From: Mytilus galloprovincialis
Taxonomy: Eukaryota > Mollusca > Bivalvia > Mytilida > Mytilidae
Assembly: GCF_965363235.1 (NCBI RefSeq)
Contig: NC_134851.1
Coordinates: 37,600,321 to 37,664,320, forward strand
DNA: 64,000 nucleotides
Reading direction: 5' to 3'
The notes beneath the pieces are model-generated. The model was not told where the DNA came from, did not search any database, and worked only from the letters and a program-made list of their open reading frames with translations. A program made the translations under genes and the position numbers. Below, one piece after another: positions 35,761 to 47,186 of this stretch (positions are counted from its first letter, which is position 1; each line of letters opens with the position of its first letter).

Positions 35761-37290
35761 ATGAGGGTCTGGGGGGTCCTTCATTATTCTATTGTTTATA
35801 TTTTTGTGTATTATTCTGTACTGTGTAAACCCAAACCCAAACCCTCATACATGTTTTCCTGTCTTAAATAGAAAATATATGAAAAGGAAACATAAAATTC
35901 GTTAATTTTAGCCATTGCATGTAAGTATACCTCGATATCAGTTTGTAGTAGTCTGGCTTTCATGCAAACAAACTTGTCACACGATGAGCATCTGTGTGTA
36001 ATATGTGTCGCTGGAATATATATGGTCGGCCTTCACAACAAGAAACAGTGTATTAGCGTAAACATTTAATTTTTCATGAAATCCAAATGGACCTTCGCTA
36101 ATGTTTATGCTTTTTTATTGACTATTTAAAACCCTAATTTCACGGTTGATTTTATTACTGTTTTTCGACTTACATGTTTGTAGAATGACGGCCAAACAAG
36201 TCAAGGAAATATTGTGTGCATACATAAGTCTCTATGACAAGACTATTCTAACTATATGTGACAGATAATTGCAAGTCCATGGCTTCAGGTTATGATAAAA
36301 AAAATCCTAGTTCTTATTTTAATTGGGATACAGGCAGACAAGGGTGTGAGTACGAATTTGATTAAGTTGTGACACTATCTTGGAAAATAAAAGAAAGTAA
36401 CCAAAACTTTGATTTGTCTCCGAATCAACCTCAGCGAGATTTAGGTAGGGAAATAGCATGAGTTTTTTAATGTTTTGTTTTATTAAGGGTTCTGGACCAG
36501 CACTATTTTTAAAACAGACTAGCTTCATTCAATATAATATTACTTCCAGTTTTAACATTTAACAAACACATTCATTAAAATTTCAGTAAAACCAACCCAC
36601 TACAGTGTCGGACCCAGAACTCTTTCTATAAAAGGGGGAGTGGCGCTGACTGACCATAACGGGGGCCCGCTCCTGTCATGCTGCAGTGATTCCCTTTGTA
36701 ATGTTTTCCCACAAAATTTCGGGGGGGGGGGGGGGGGGGGGCAGGCCCCATTAGATCCGCCTATGATTTACATGATACATGTAATTGTGCAATCAATTTG
36801 AAGAAACGGAATGAATAAAATAAAACCAGAAAAAACCTACATAGCCCTACGTTTATCTGTATATAAATTTGACCAATAATTAGCTTTTAGATTAACAGAT
36901 AATGTGCTACGGCATATAGTCAAATTATTGTACGATATGTCATGCGTTTTATTATTTGAAGCATAACCTAGTTGGGTCTCCGGTAAAGAGTAGTGACTAA
37001 TAACTAGTGATACTCTTTACAACATAATTTTACATGTTACACATTTACACATAGTTTTTCAATATTTGATTTTGGCATACATTTTTTTTCAAATATGTAA
37101 ATTCTGAACAGAAAAAATAGAAAATCCGCTGTTGAAAGTTTTTTGAACTGATTTATTTGCAATTGATAAACGTTTTTATTTCTAATTAAATGTGTTTTTG
37201 ATTGTACGGTTTTAAATAGATATGCGTAAAATATCAAGTCATTTTAACAAAATAAATACATGTACAAATGCACGATTATTCATGATTAAG
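35760..37290. other. Intergenic DNA with a G-run
   Basis: No gene seen. A run of 21 G lies at 36721-36741, and 10-bp inverted arms GTAAAGAGTA and TACTCTTTAC lie at 36983-37020. Short open frames at 36319-36528 and 37037-37237 look random. Confidence 0.5.
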
Positions 37291-37299
37291 ACAATTAGT

Positions 37300-37610
37300 A
37301 AAGGCGAAAAGTAAACGCGCGTTTACTTTCAAGTGCACGTGAATATACAATTGAGAAATATGTAGTAAACGCCCGTTTACTTTGAAGTGCACGTAAACAT
37401 AAACTTGTGAAATCTGAAGTAAACGCCCGTTTACTACTGACTAAACGGACACAGGGTAAACGCGCGTTTACTCGAGTAGACATTAGAAATTTCCATTTTG
37501 ACCGCGTTAATGTAAACGAAGTAAACGGGCGTTTACTAGTAAACGCGAAATTTAAAGTTAACTAACAAAATATGTGCACGCCGCGTTAACTTTCGTTTAC
37601 TTTATGTAAT
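37300..37610. repeat. Second cluster of GTAAACGCGCGTTTAC palindromes
   Basis: The 18-mer AGTAAACGCGCGTTTACT, or variants with CCCG or GGGC at the centre, occurs five times in about 250 bases (near 37311, 37363, 37420, 37456 and 37519). Between them are two copies of AAGTGCACGT and, later, CGCGTTAA words. The minus-strand translation shows SKRAFT three times only because of this repetition. Confidence 0.8.
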
Positions 37611-37649
37611 GTTTGGTCTGCACCCAACTGTACATAAACAAATATATGC

Positions 37650-37740
37650 ATGAAGATATAGGAAGATGCGGTATAAGTGTCAATGAGACAATTCGCTATC
37701 TAATTCACACTTTGTAAAAGTAAACCGTTATAGGTCTTTG
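37650..37740 (+). repeat. R2 fragment
   Basis: GATGCGGTATAAGTGTCAAT then GAGACAATTCGCTATC, and AAAGTAAACCGTTATAGGTC. Confidence 0.7.
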
Positions 37741-38126
37741 TTTTCACGACGTTACATCATCATAGTTCCGTTTACGATATAACTAGTACAATCAAGACAT
37801 TTATTTGTCCATTGATGTTTTGTGTGAATTTGATATATTGATCAAAAGTTTTTCGTCTTAAATTCATCATGTTGATCTTTCAAATCCGTCAATTTAAAAT
37901 CAACATTATCGACACGATGAAGGCTTATATGAAGGGTTTGTAAATATTTACAACACTTGTGTGGTACTTATTGGAGGCGAGTCCTTTAATTGGTGGTAGA
38001 AGCTGGAGTGCCAGTAGATTTCCACTGTCCTTCCGTAGGAAACTGACAATCATATTTAATTAAGATTTGAATCACACACACCTTAATATCGAATGATCTG
38101 AACTGACAACTTTAGTTACAAATTGT

Positions 38127-38690
38127 TAAAAATTATTATAAATTAAGGAAAGTATCTCCCTCATGCAAAGCTCAGATTCCTTTCACGGATTTGGCTATAC
38201 TTTTTGGAATTTTTGGATTATAGCTCTTCATCTTTTATATAAGCTTTGAATTTTACATATTTTGGCCACGAGCATCTCTGAAGAGACATGTATTGTCGAA
38301 ATGCGCATCTGGTGCAGAAAAATGGTACCATTAATGTTATATCTATCACTGTGTCGATGCCTCTGCTGGTGGACTGTTAGTCCCCGAGGGTATCACCAGC
38401 CCAGTAGCCAGTACTCCGGTACTGGCATGAAAATACGGATTTGTTTGTGTTATTAAATTTGCTGTTACAAAATGTTAAAAATTATTATAAATTAAGGAAT
38501 GTATCTCCCTCATGCAAAGCTCTGATTCCTTTCACGGATTTGGCTATACTTTTTGGAATTTTTGGATTATAGCTCTTCATCTTTTATATAAGCTTTGGAT
38601 TTTACATATTTTGGCCACGAGCATCACTGAAAAGACATGCATTGTCGAAATGCTATTCTGGTACCGTTAATGTTATTAGTGCTGACAGGC
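38127..38690. repeat. R6 repeat in partial tandem duplication, 349-bp period
   Basis: AAATTATTATAAATTAAGGA to GAAATGC-type sequence appears at 38127-38310 and again at 38476-38660, 349 bases apart. Only the first unit has the GGGTATCACCAGCCCAGTAG segment, also seen at 1690. Confidence 0.8.
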
Positions 38691-39233
38691 ATGTGGAACA
38701 GTAGTTCGACTTCCTAAACAACTCGACCACCACTAAATGCAATGTTTTGCGTTTTACCCGATTTTCCCATACTGCTTTATACGCTACAGTTATTCGTCTT
38801 ATGGAATATTTGCATATCAACATGATCTAGACAGTACATGCGAATATATTATTTGCTGTAAAAAATATAAGCTTATCCTTCTTTAAACAAATATAACAAA
38901 TACGCCGAACTCTAAGGCGTGATAAACCTACCAGATCAAATGCTAACATTCAACGGAACAAGTCTAAAAAAAATACCATATTCATAAATTACTACAGCAT
39001 TTACAGAAACAAATTGTTTGAACGATAAGTAGTATTATGAACATAAGTGAGGAAATAAACAAAATTTAGTCTAAGGTGACAGGCTATAAATTAAACATTA
39101 CTTTATGTAAGATTTCCATTCGATGAAACAGACTTTTCTAGCATTTGTTTTACCTGAATAAAATATATTTTATTTAGGTTTTGGGAATTCAGTTTATACA
39201 ATTCGTATTAACATGTTAATCAACAATAATATA

Positions 39234-39527
39234 GGGTTATTGCATGAATATTGGGGAATATTGTCCCGAGTAGAATTTTATATTGCACGAGCTTGCGAGT
39301 GCAATATATGTTCTACGAGGGACAATATTCCCCAATATTCATGCAATAACCCTTTTATTGTATAGCAATATAATATTTTAAAGTAAAACTTGGTTTAAAC
39401 TAAGATTTAAACGTTGATGACGTCATGAATTTTGAAGATTTATTGCACTAGTGCAATATTAGAATTTATTGCACGCTAACTTTTGGTTACGTTCTGTGGG
39501 AAATATTATATTGCTATACAATAATAG
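39234..39527. mobile_element. Double foldback element
   Basis: GGGTTATTGCATGAATATTG (39234) is inverted at 39333-39352, with arms of about 50 bases around a centre with TGCACGAGCTTGCGAGTGCA. A second inverted pair, TTATTGTATAGCAATATAAT (39355) and ATTATATTGCTATACAATAA (39505-39524), follows. No coding content. Confidence 0.75.
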
Positions 39528-39903
39528 ATTTTCTCAGATCTTGATTAACTATAAGAAATGTCTACAAATCTTGAGCATTCAGAACGAATTAAGGATTGAA
39601 TATTTGATTGATCAAATGGACTATATCATTCACGTATAAAAGTAATAAAACGTTAAATGATTGCTTGCTACCATTCAAAGACCAAATGACTTGGATGTAA
39701 GAAACTATATATTAGTGTAAGGACTTCAACAATTACCATAGTCCTTACCGTATAGTAAACTATTGAATGTCTTAAATATTTTAATTAAAAAATATTTGTC
39801 ACAAATATTTACACAATAATTCATAAATAAAAGGGTAAAAAACTCTTACCTTGGAATATAGTTATAAATGTGACAGCGCATTTATAATCCTTTGGATTTT
39901 TTT

Positions 39904-39905
<2 letters not shown>

Positions 39906-39941
<36 letters not shown>
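39906..39941. repeat. (AT)18 microsatellite
   Basis: Uninterrupted AT dinucleotides about 60 bases before the gene C exon 1 acceptor. Confidence 0.95.
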
Positions 39942-39944
<3 letters not shown>

Positions 39945-40004
39945 ATAAAGATTTTGTTTATTCATTTTAATGATGGTTCGTTCTAACTTTTATAGGGTAG
40001 AATC

Positions 40005-40158
40005 ATGGGAAACAGTCCGGGTTCTCCGCCAATTGAGGGTTGCCTTAGACTTCCACATGACGGTTGTCTTTCACACGAAGGTTTTCCTCCATTGGATCGT
40101 AAAGAAAGATATGACCGATTGAAAATTATTCTTTCTTAATGATCTTCATGATTCGTAT
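40005..40158 (+). pseudogene. Gene C exon 1 with frameshift
   Basis: 44 codons to the TAA. Gly-2, followed by N-S-P-G-S, satisfies the usual N-myristoylation pattern. The donor is either GTAAGT at 40159, used by homology to D, or GTATGT at 40155, which would leave three in-frame stops. Confidence 0.65.
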
Positions 40159-40389
40159 GTAAGTATAAATGTTGTTACTTTAATAATTTATTGTTTAAGT
40201 GTGTTAGCATGGCATTATATTTCACTAGTTTTTTTAAAATTTATTATAGAATGGTCGGTTTTAGAACAGACCCTTAAAAATACATATGATAGAATACATA
40301 ATACGTCCAACTTGTACTTCATGTATTTTATGTAAAACAAAAAGTAAGAAGATTTTGGTCTATGCATTATTATTTTTAAATGTGGTGGA

Positions 40390-40560
40390 AGATACCAAAG
40401 TAATAAGAACGATAACAAGTAGAAAATAGACCGACAAAATCATGGTTAAACAAAACGACGATTGATACACATCGATCTACAAAATACTACATCTAAATCC
40501 TAAGACAGAGCACCATGAATCTAGAAAACATTTTGAAAATAGGGGTTCTGTATCAATGCA
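40390..40560 (+). repeat. Diverged R1 fragment in gene C intron 1
   Basis: GTGGAAGATACCAAAG, AAAATAGACCGACAAAATCA and GACAGAGCACCATGAA follow the R1 order with many changes. Confidence 0.4.
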
Positions 40561-41034
40561 GTTACTGCAACTATCCTTTTGCATTTACCTAGTAAGCTTG
40601 ATGGAAAGAGTCTAAATTGACTGCAAATGGATTTTGGAATTTCTTTTTTGTTTGTGGTATGTTATTATCGCTGGTAATAAATTATGCCCCTCTTTTGATA
40701 GTATTAAAAGTGTGTGTAGCACACAATCATTATTAACCCAAGTGTCCTTGTAAACTATCATATAGACCTGATATAATACTTCATGTCCATGACTCAATAG
40801 TATAATAGTTAATATCATTTGGCTTATCTGGTAAACAAACGAAGAGGCACATTATTTTATTTTCTGTTTGTCTCATCCAGAAAAAAAACCTTCAAAGCTT
40901 ATAAAGGTAACTCGTTTATTCTTGTTTTATGTAACATGTTTTCTTACAACAAAGTAGTGTATTTACCTGACTACGTGAGGTTATTGTTTTTAAGTCCAAT
41001 CTTAACAGGAATTTGTGATAACATTCAAAAAAAG

Positions 41035-41335
41035 TAAAATCACAAAAATACTGAACTCAGGGGAAAATCTAATCGGAAAGTCCATAATCACATGGCAAAA
41101 TCTAATGACAAAACACATCAAAAATGAATGGACAATAACTGTCATATTCCTGACTTGGTACAGGCATTTTCAAATGTAGAAAAGGGTGGATATAACTTTG
41201 TTTTATAGCGCTAAACCTCTCACTTTGATGACAGTCTCAAATTCCGTTATATTTACAATGATGTGTGAACTAAACAGACATAAAATAGTCAAAATATGGG
41301 TTCAGCAGTCATCATCGTATAACAATTTTAAAAAG
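41035..41335 (+). repeat. Interspersed repeat R4, long copy
   Basis: AATCACAAAAATACTGAACTC at the start, ATTCCTGACTTGGTACAGG, GCGCTAAACCTCTCACTTTG and TGGGTTCAGCAGTCATCAT at the end. It lies in gene C intron 1; the open frame 41186-41458 is repeat translation. Confidence 0.75.
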
Positions 41336-41504
41336 AACAATTTAACAGAACACAAAAACATCTATCTACAAGTACATTCATTGATTCGAGTGTCTGACGT
41401 CAGAAAATTTTATACGTCACATATATTAATCGTTCAATGTATATACAAACAATTTTAAAATTTCACATGGGCAATGTTAGTAGATAATTATTAAAAGTAC
41501 CAGG

Positions 41505-41640
41505 ATTATAATTTAGTACGCCAGATGCGCGTTTCGTCTACATAAGACTCATCAGTGACGCTAATATCACACTATTTATAAAGCCAAACAAGTACAAAGT
41601 TGAAGATCATTAGGATCCAAAATTCCAAAAAGTTGTGCCA
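41505..41640 (+). repeat. Interspersed repeat R3
   Basis: GTACGCCAGATGCGCGTTTC, AAGACTCATCAGTGACGCTA and AAAAAGTTGTGCCAAATAA. It runs into a short decayed reverse transcriptase piece at 41640-41712 that repeats the wording of 42960-43035. Confidence 0.75.
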
Positions 41641-42109
41641 AATAATACAGGGTTAAAAATCAAAAGTATGTGAGAATTAATTTCAGAAATAGACCGAGAT
41701 TTAAAATAGTCCAAAATTTATATAGAATTTATAAGAATCCACAAATAGTTCATTCCCCTACGCGATTTAATAATTTTGACGTTTGTGGTTCAAAGTATTT
41801 TCTAATTCATAATAGAAATATATCATAATGACATATAATAGAACAATATCATACTGACGGGATCTTTTAAAGTACAGAGTCACGTTATAAGAACCAAAGA
41901 AACACAAAAAGTCGCATATACAAAACACACCAGCAAAAAATGAAAGATAATACAAACACATTGACGGGATGTTTAAGAACCGAGCCACGTTAAATAGATA
42001 TCACATAAAACAATCCAACAGTAAAAGTTATATTAATAATAGAACAAAGACAAACGAAAGAACAATATAACACGTTTTTAAGATGATAAACAACATCAGT
42101 ACACAGAAT

Positions 42110-43066
42110 CTATACATCAAAACCATCATGTATTATTTGTGAAGTTGATACGGAATATTTATCAACAAGGTCTTGGTACCTTCCGATGAACTTTTTCAGA
42201 AAAAGGACGAGACTTTCTTTGACATACCCCTGGTTCATCAACTTTCTACTCAGACACTGATGACGTTTTACAAAGTCTGAGTACGAACTGCACGCTCTTG
42301 AATATCGAATAAGTTTGGAAATATATATTCCATATGCAGGTGAAGTTGGTATATTGCTACTAAGGTGGGGGATATTTATAATTTCAAAATTAAAATCGTC
42401 TCGTTTGTCATAGATTCTGGTACTGAGATGACTGTGTAAGTCAAATTCCAGATATAAGTCTAAAAATGAGGTGGAGGAAGCCGTGTCTGTTGTTTCTTTA
42501 ATTTCTAGTTCTGGGGAATATATTAATGGAACCCAATCAGAAAAGTTCGGATTGTTTATGGAAATAACATCATCAATATATATGAAAGTGAAATTAAATA
42601 ATCTGGCTTCTTTGATCCTCTTGTTTTTGACAAGTGTCTGAAGGAACTCCGATTCATATGAAAATAAGAAGAGGTCGGCAAGAAGAGGCGCACAGTTTGT
42701 TCCCATAGGAATGTCGACAATTTGTTGGAAAAGTCTACCTCCAAACTCAAAAAATATGTTGTCGATAAGAAACTCCAGCATACTGACCACTTGTTCTTCT
42801 GTGAAGCATGTTTTAACTTTTTGTTTGTCACTATTAACGAAATTTGCCTTATGATATTCCAAAGTAATAAATTTATAGCGTACGCTACCATTTTTATGTT
42901 GAAAGGCATTGTGGATTATTTCTTTTAGGCGATTTTTCAATTTCACATGGGGAATGGTGGTATACAGGGTTGAAAAGTCAAAAGTTTTGATAGAACTAAT
43001 TTCAGAAAAAGACCGAGATTTGAAATTGTCTAGAAGTTCTTTATATACCGTTGTTTGTACGGAATT
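42110..43066 (-). mobile_element. Reverse transcriptase fragment, open 318-residue frame, intact catalytic motifs
   Basis: Reading the minus strand from 43066 gives one open frame ending at 42110. It shows RT motif A, FDFSTLYTTIP (about residues 29-39), motif B, IPMGTNCAPLLADLF (119-133), and motif C, YIDD (163-166), then TTDTASSTSFLDL and STRIYDKRDDF. The three catalytic aspartates are present. I recognise this as the RT family common in molluscs and corals, usually classed as Penelope-like, but I cannot exclude another retroelement clade. No integrase or GIY-YIG domain is visible, and the 5' part stops at a TAA upstream of motif A, so it is a truncated insertion in gene C intron 1, antisense to the gene. 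Confidence 0.8.
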
Positions 43067-43509
43067 TTATTTACCCGACACGGATAGAATTTATAAACAA
43101 TGTTTACATACTCAGGCTTTGATTAAGTACGTATTCGGGCTAAGTTTATGCCACCATACGATCTGTATTGTGTCTTATACTATAAGAAGCAAATAACTTT
43201 TAACGACTTTATTATATTAATTATGAACAATGAACATGATGAAGGTCAAGTTGTTCGAGCATTTTTCTGAGTAAGTTATGAATAATTTCAAACAAATATA
43301 CTTTATTCTGTTTATGTGAGTTACCATTCGTTAGCTTTCACTATCCTACCGATAAACAACTGTTGGTTATATAATAATTTAGAATCTTCATTGACGGAGG
43401 AGCACGAATGCTTTGTTTATTAATTCTGTTGATGTGTCATTTGTATGCAAGAGTAACATTCTTTTGTACTATGTCTCAATTAGAGAAAGTCTATTAAATC
43501 CATGCGTGT

Positions 43510-43640
43510 ATTATTTCCCTTTTTATGAAAAAGACTCCGTGTTGGAGACTGCATTTTGGCCTATAATGGTTTACTTTTACAAAGTGTGACTTGGATGCAG
43601 ATATGTCTCATTGGCCCCCATATAACATCTTTTTATATCT
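43510..43640 (-). repeat. R2 fragment
   Basis: Reversed R2: GTGACTTGGATGCAGATATG and CTCATTGGCCCCCATATAAC. Confidence 0.65.
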
Positions 43641-45091
43641 ATATATATGAAAACACGATTTAGAAGTATATTTAGAAAATTTAGCCAGAGTTATCTTACA
43701 TAAATAACAAAAAAGGGCCAGCAAACAATTTTTAATTTGAGCATATCTAACGTTAAAACAATTTCCCACTAAAAATGAAGACTCCTTTTTTTTAATTCAA
43801 AGAACCTAATTACCCAAATCTACTCATTTTATTTGATATTATGAATTTTGAAGACAATAGAAAAACATGCTATACAAAGGAAGATATTTTACCAGTGTTA
43901 GGAAACCTTCTTTTTTCTTATAGTCATGAGAAGAATCGTATGGTCAGTGGAATAATTAGTCAGGAAATCGGCACTCGCTTTTTATTCATTCAATTTGTTG
44001 TTATAGTTATGAGAATGACATTGTCATGTTCTATATACATCCCCTTTTTAGAATGTATCTTACGAGTTAAGAAATTTTGTGTTTATTATTCATTTCAAAG
44101 GAGCATTAATACATGAAATCAATATTCTGTTCATTTGTTTAATTTACTTAAAGATCCAGATTAAGCTTTATTTCTAATGTTTAGTTTTCTATCAACTGTT
44201 CAATATTAATTGATTGTCGCTTATTTAACGTCAGTCATCAAGTATACTATCAGGAGTTGTCTTATATAATTAGTACAGAAACCTTTACATTTGAGTTCTT
44301 AATGTGTCGCGTTTGTCTACAATGGAAATATTTATAACTTTAAAACATTCTTATTGTATAATTATGGTCATTGTTGGATTGTTGGATTCCTTAGTTGCCG
44401 ATTTTGTCTTGGTTTTTTTTGTATGGGAACGATGTAATATTACATTCATTTGTGTAGGGATTATTGAAAACAAATTCTAAAACTTAGGCTGTAAAGTAGC
44501 ACACGACCTCCTGATTTGTTCACATTCCAGATTATTGTGACAATATTGTTATGTTAATTTTAAATGTCAAAATGTTTGACAATAATGCCGTGACAAACAT
44601 ATGAAACCAAGGTCACTTAGCAAAAGTTATTTTCACAAGTTTGTTCCTGGGAGATTTTAAACGATTTGTAAAAAAAAGAAGATATTTCATTATGATGTTT
44701 GGAAAACAGCGTTATACATGTTATAGTAAAGACGACTATTTGTAATAGTCACACAATGTTTGGATATGCTAGGTTTGTGCTACTCCGTTGGTTTCGATGT
44801 TTTCCTCAATTCTGATATCAACTAATCGGGCTTGCTTTATCTATACCACAACGGCCGTCACATCGGAAGAAGGCCTTTCCGTCTGAGTAAATAAGATTGT
44901 TCCAAATCTTAGATGGATATCAAAGTGCTCAGTTATTTTTTTCTTCTTATATGTTTTCACTTTTTTGCACAAATTACGATTGCGTTTTTGAAATGAGTGA
45001 ATTTTTTTTAAATAACGTTAAAAGTTTTTTTTTAAATAATTATTTCTCACGAACGAAGCACACTGTGATTGTTTTAATGTATATTTAATAG
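43641..45091. other. Remainder of gene C intron 1
   Basis: AT-rich. A 91-codon open frame at 43841-44116 has no recognisable domain or splice context that would add it to gene C; I treat it as chance. Confidence 0.4.
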
Positions 45092-45220
45092 GCAAAGAAA
45101 GTCATCCCAAGTGAATTTAAACAAAAAATAATTAAACACACAGTTACAACATTTTCTATGATGACACAACTATCAGACGAAGAGGCAGAGCAAATAAGAA
45201 ATAAAACCAACGAAGCACTA
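45092..45220 (+). CDS. Gene C coding exon 2
   Basis: 43 codons, AKKVIPSEFKQKI onward, ending LSDEEAEQIRNKTNEAL. Acceptor TTTAATAG, donor GTAAGT, phase 0 on both sides. It aligns with gene D exon 2 at the start (A-x-K-V-I) and end (EAEE/EAEQ). Predicted helical. Confidence 0.7.
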
Positions 45221-46213
45221 GTAAGTAGACATGTTAATGACCCTTTAAGTTTTTCCATGACATAGTTTTCCATCGAGAGATTTATTAAACCTACTACTTT
45301 GTTTTCTTTTTGCAACCTTAAAACTCCTTCCATCCTTACATTTTATATAAAACTCAGCTTCAAACAAAACGAAAACACATTAATACGACAGCAGCCTGTA
45401 ATCACTCACAAATAAAAAAAAAAAGACATTTAGGAATAAACCCATTGGTTTGAACTCTAAATAATTAGGTATACTATGTTTACAAACCCTATTTGCCCAA
45501 TCGAGAATTGATCATTGCAAAGAATTTCGATATCAAGTCAATAAAAAACTATATATTTTCACTTGTAAAAATATTGGAATAATATAGACAGCACAATTTC
45601 TATGAAAGTCGTTCGTTGTTCAAATCTGCTGAGACATTTAGAGGACAATAAATAGATTTTGATTCACAACAACATTCAAAATTGAAAACAAGAAGAAAAA
45701 CAATTATTCCAAATAGCAATACGAGTTACTCGTCTGTAAAGTTTATTCAAAATATCATGAAACAACAACAAAAAATAATATATGCATGCTTGCTTTGCAT
45801 GAACACTAAGTGTATCCGTGTAAGCGTCATTTGTATACAGAAATCTTAACATTTTTTTTATAATTATCTTTATTTCAGTAAGTCGTGTCATTGCATTTCA
45901 AATAATGCCATTCCCTTCATTTAGATGTGTGGTCAGAAAACCATGCTATTTAAGGGCAATACAGTTGCAATTATTTTCCTATTTCACAACTTTAAAGCAA
46001 TGTTTTAAACATATTTCGCAAGATCTGCACAATTGTTCACCGCGCATCATCAAATACAATGATCTTTGTAATGAAGAAGAATGGTACATAAACGTCGCAT
46101 GTCATAAGTTCAAATTTACAATTTTGATATCATTAAAGACAAGGCTCTCATATAGAGGTAAAGCTTGTGTAACTTTCAATCAACTGATTATTTTACAATA
46201 CTTTCGTTTACAG

Positions 46214-46621
46214 GAAAAATATTGGTTAAAATGCTCAATGAGAATAATCTTAAGTGTAATAAACAGGCTTTACCAAGTCCAAAAGGACAAAAATGATCAA
46301 CGAACGAATTTAACTGAAGATCAACTAAAGAAGTTAAATGATCTATTAAATAAATCAAAAACAAATTGTCTACCTTTGCTTAACGTTGAAATGGACCAAT
46401 CAAGTAATGATGCGCAAAAAACGGATGAACGTGAACCAAATAGTTCAAGAGAAGAAAGAAAAAACAATTCTAAGAACAGCGAAAAGAAAAATGGTGAAAA
46501 TGAAACAAGTTATGGAGATAGATCTAATGACCAACACGAAAAGTTTTTTTTATTATATATATGTACATTGATATTAAAAACAGAACTCGATAGTTGTACT
46601 GATATATGTAAATATACTTAA
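46214..46621 (+). CDS. Gene C terminal coding exon
   Basis: 135 codons and TAA, opening EKYWLKCSMRIIL (compare ENDWLKRSRNTIT in D). Then come a Ser/Asn/Lys/Glu-rich region and the motif FFLLYICTLILKTELDS. AATAAA lies at 46632, just after the stop. The open frame actually extends upstream to an ATG at 45905 through the presumed intron, giving a possible 238-residue alternative product; the splice-defined start is preferred because it matches D. Confidence 0.7.
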   Translation, partial: EKYWLKCSMRIILSVINRLYQVQKDKNDQRTNLTEDQLKKLNDLLNKSKTNCLPLLNVEMDQSSNDAQKTDEREPNSSREERKNNSKNSEKKNGENETSYGDRSNDQHEKFFLLYICTLILKTELDSCTDICKYT

Positions 46622-46639
46622 AAAAAAGTGTAATAAAAT

Positions 46640-47185
46640 ATGTAGATGTATAACAGAGAAAAATAAAAATGTATTCCAATAAAAATATGTTAGATGTATT
46701 TTTTTTTATCGCTGATCTTATTATACAAACTAAAGAAAATGTATGCATGTAACAATAAATCAAACACAAAAACGCAACGAGAGGTTATTGTTCGAATGTG
46801 AAATGTGTTGGCTAGTTAAATCATATGGGACAAACCTGAATTTGCGCCGAGTTGGAAAGAACGTATCTTGTTTGATAACATTATTCGAGGATGTCCATGA
46901 ATAAGAGTAAAAAAATACATTTTGATACATTGTATTTTTTTAACTTTAATACGTCATATGAATTGCCTCAAATGACAAACCTTTTGTGTTTAACTGCTGC
47001 CATATAAAAATGTATGGTTTGTATGTATATGCTCATTTAATTTGATTGATGATTTTCTATTCGACTATTGATTTAAATAAAATAAAAAAAAAACAATCTC
47101 TTAGTGTATGTATTTATTAAATTATAGCATTTACGATTGTGATTTAGATTGCGGATTGTCATTTTAGGTGATGTAGGCATCCGAT
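46640..47185. other. 3' flank of gene C
   Basis: Very AT-rich sequence with additional AATAAA words; no gene seen. Confidence 0.4.
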
Positions 47186-47186
47186 T

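Larger units (their letters stand above)
39996..46621 (+). pseudogene. Gene C: orphan Met-Gly family member with frameshifted exon 1
   Basis: Exon 1 starts at ATG 40005 (acceptor 39995) with MGNSPGSPP, then SHEGFPPLDRKERYDRLKI, which matches SHQNPPPLDREETYKDCKI of gene D. Relative to D there are about four extra bases near 40125-40136, so the frame hits TAA at 40137. The frame one base later stays open to a GTAAGT donor at 40159. Exon 2 (45092-45220, 43 codons) and exon 3 (46214-46621, 135 codons) are open, phase 0 and homologous to D. Intron 1 is about 4.9 kb and holds the reverse transcriptase frame at 42110-43066. Either this is a young pseudogene, or the protein ends at 44 residues, or the sequence has an indel error. 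Confidence 0.65.

Noticed and set aside
35566..35871. 101-codon plus-strand frame
   Set aside because: It runs through an R2 fragment and an ATCTAT microsatellite.
36721..36741. Run of 21 G as a possible functional G-quadruplex
   Set aside because: Homopolymer runs are error-prone and nothing around it suggests a function.
37295..37483. Minus-strand frame with repeated SKRAFT words
   Set aside because: The peptide repetition is produced by the GTAAACGC palindrome cluster; no other coding evidence.
37300..37610. CRISPR-like array, because of regularly recurring palindromes
   Set aside because: Spacing is irregular, the spacers are themselves repeat-like, and the genome is clearly eukaryotic.
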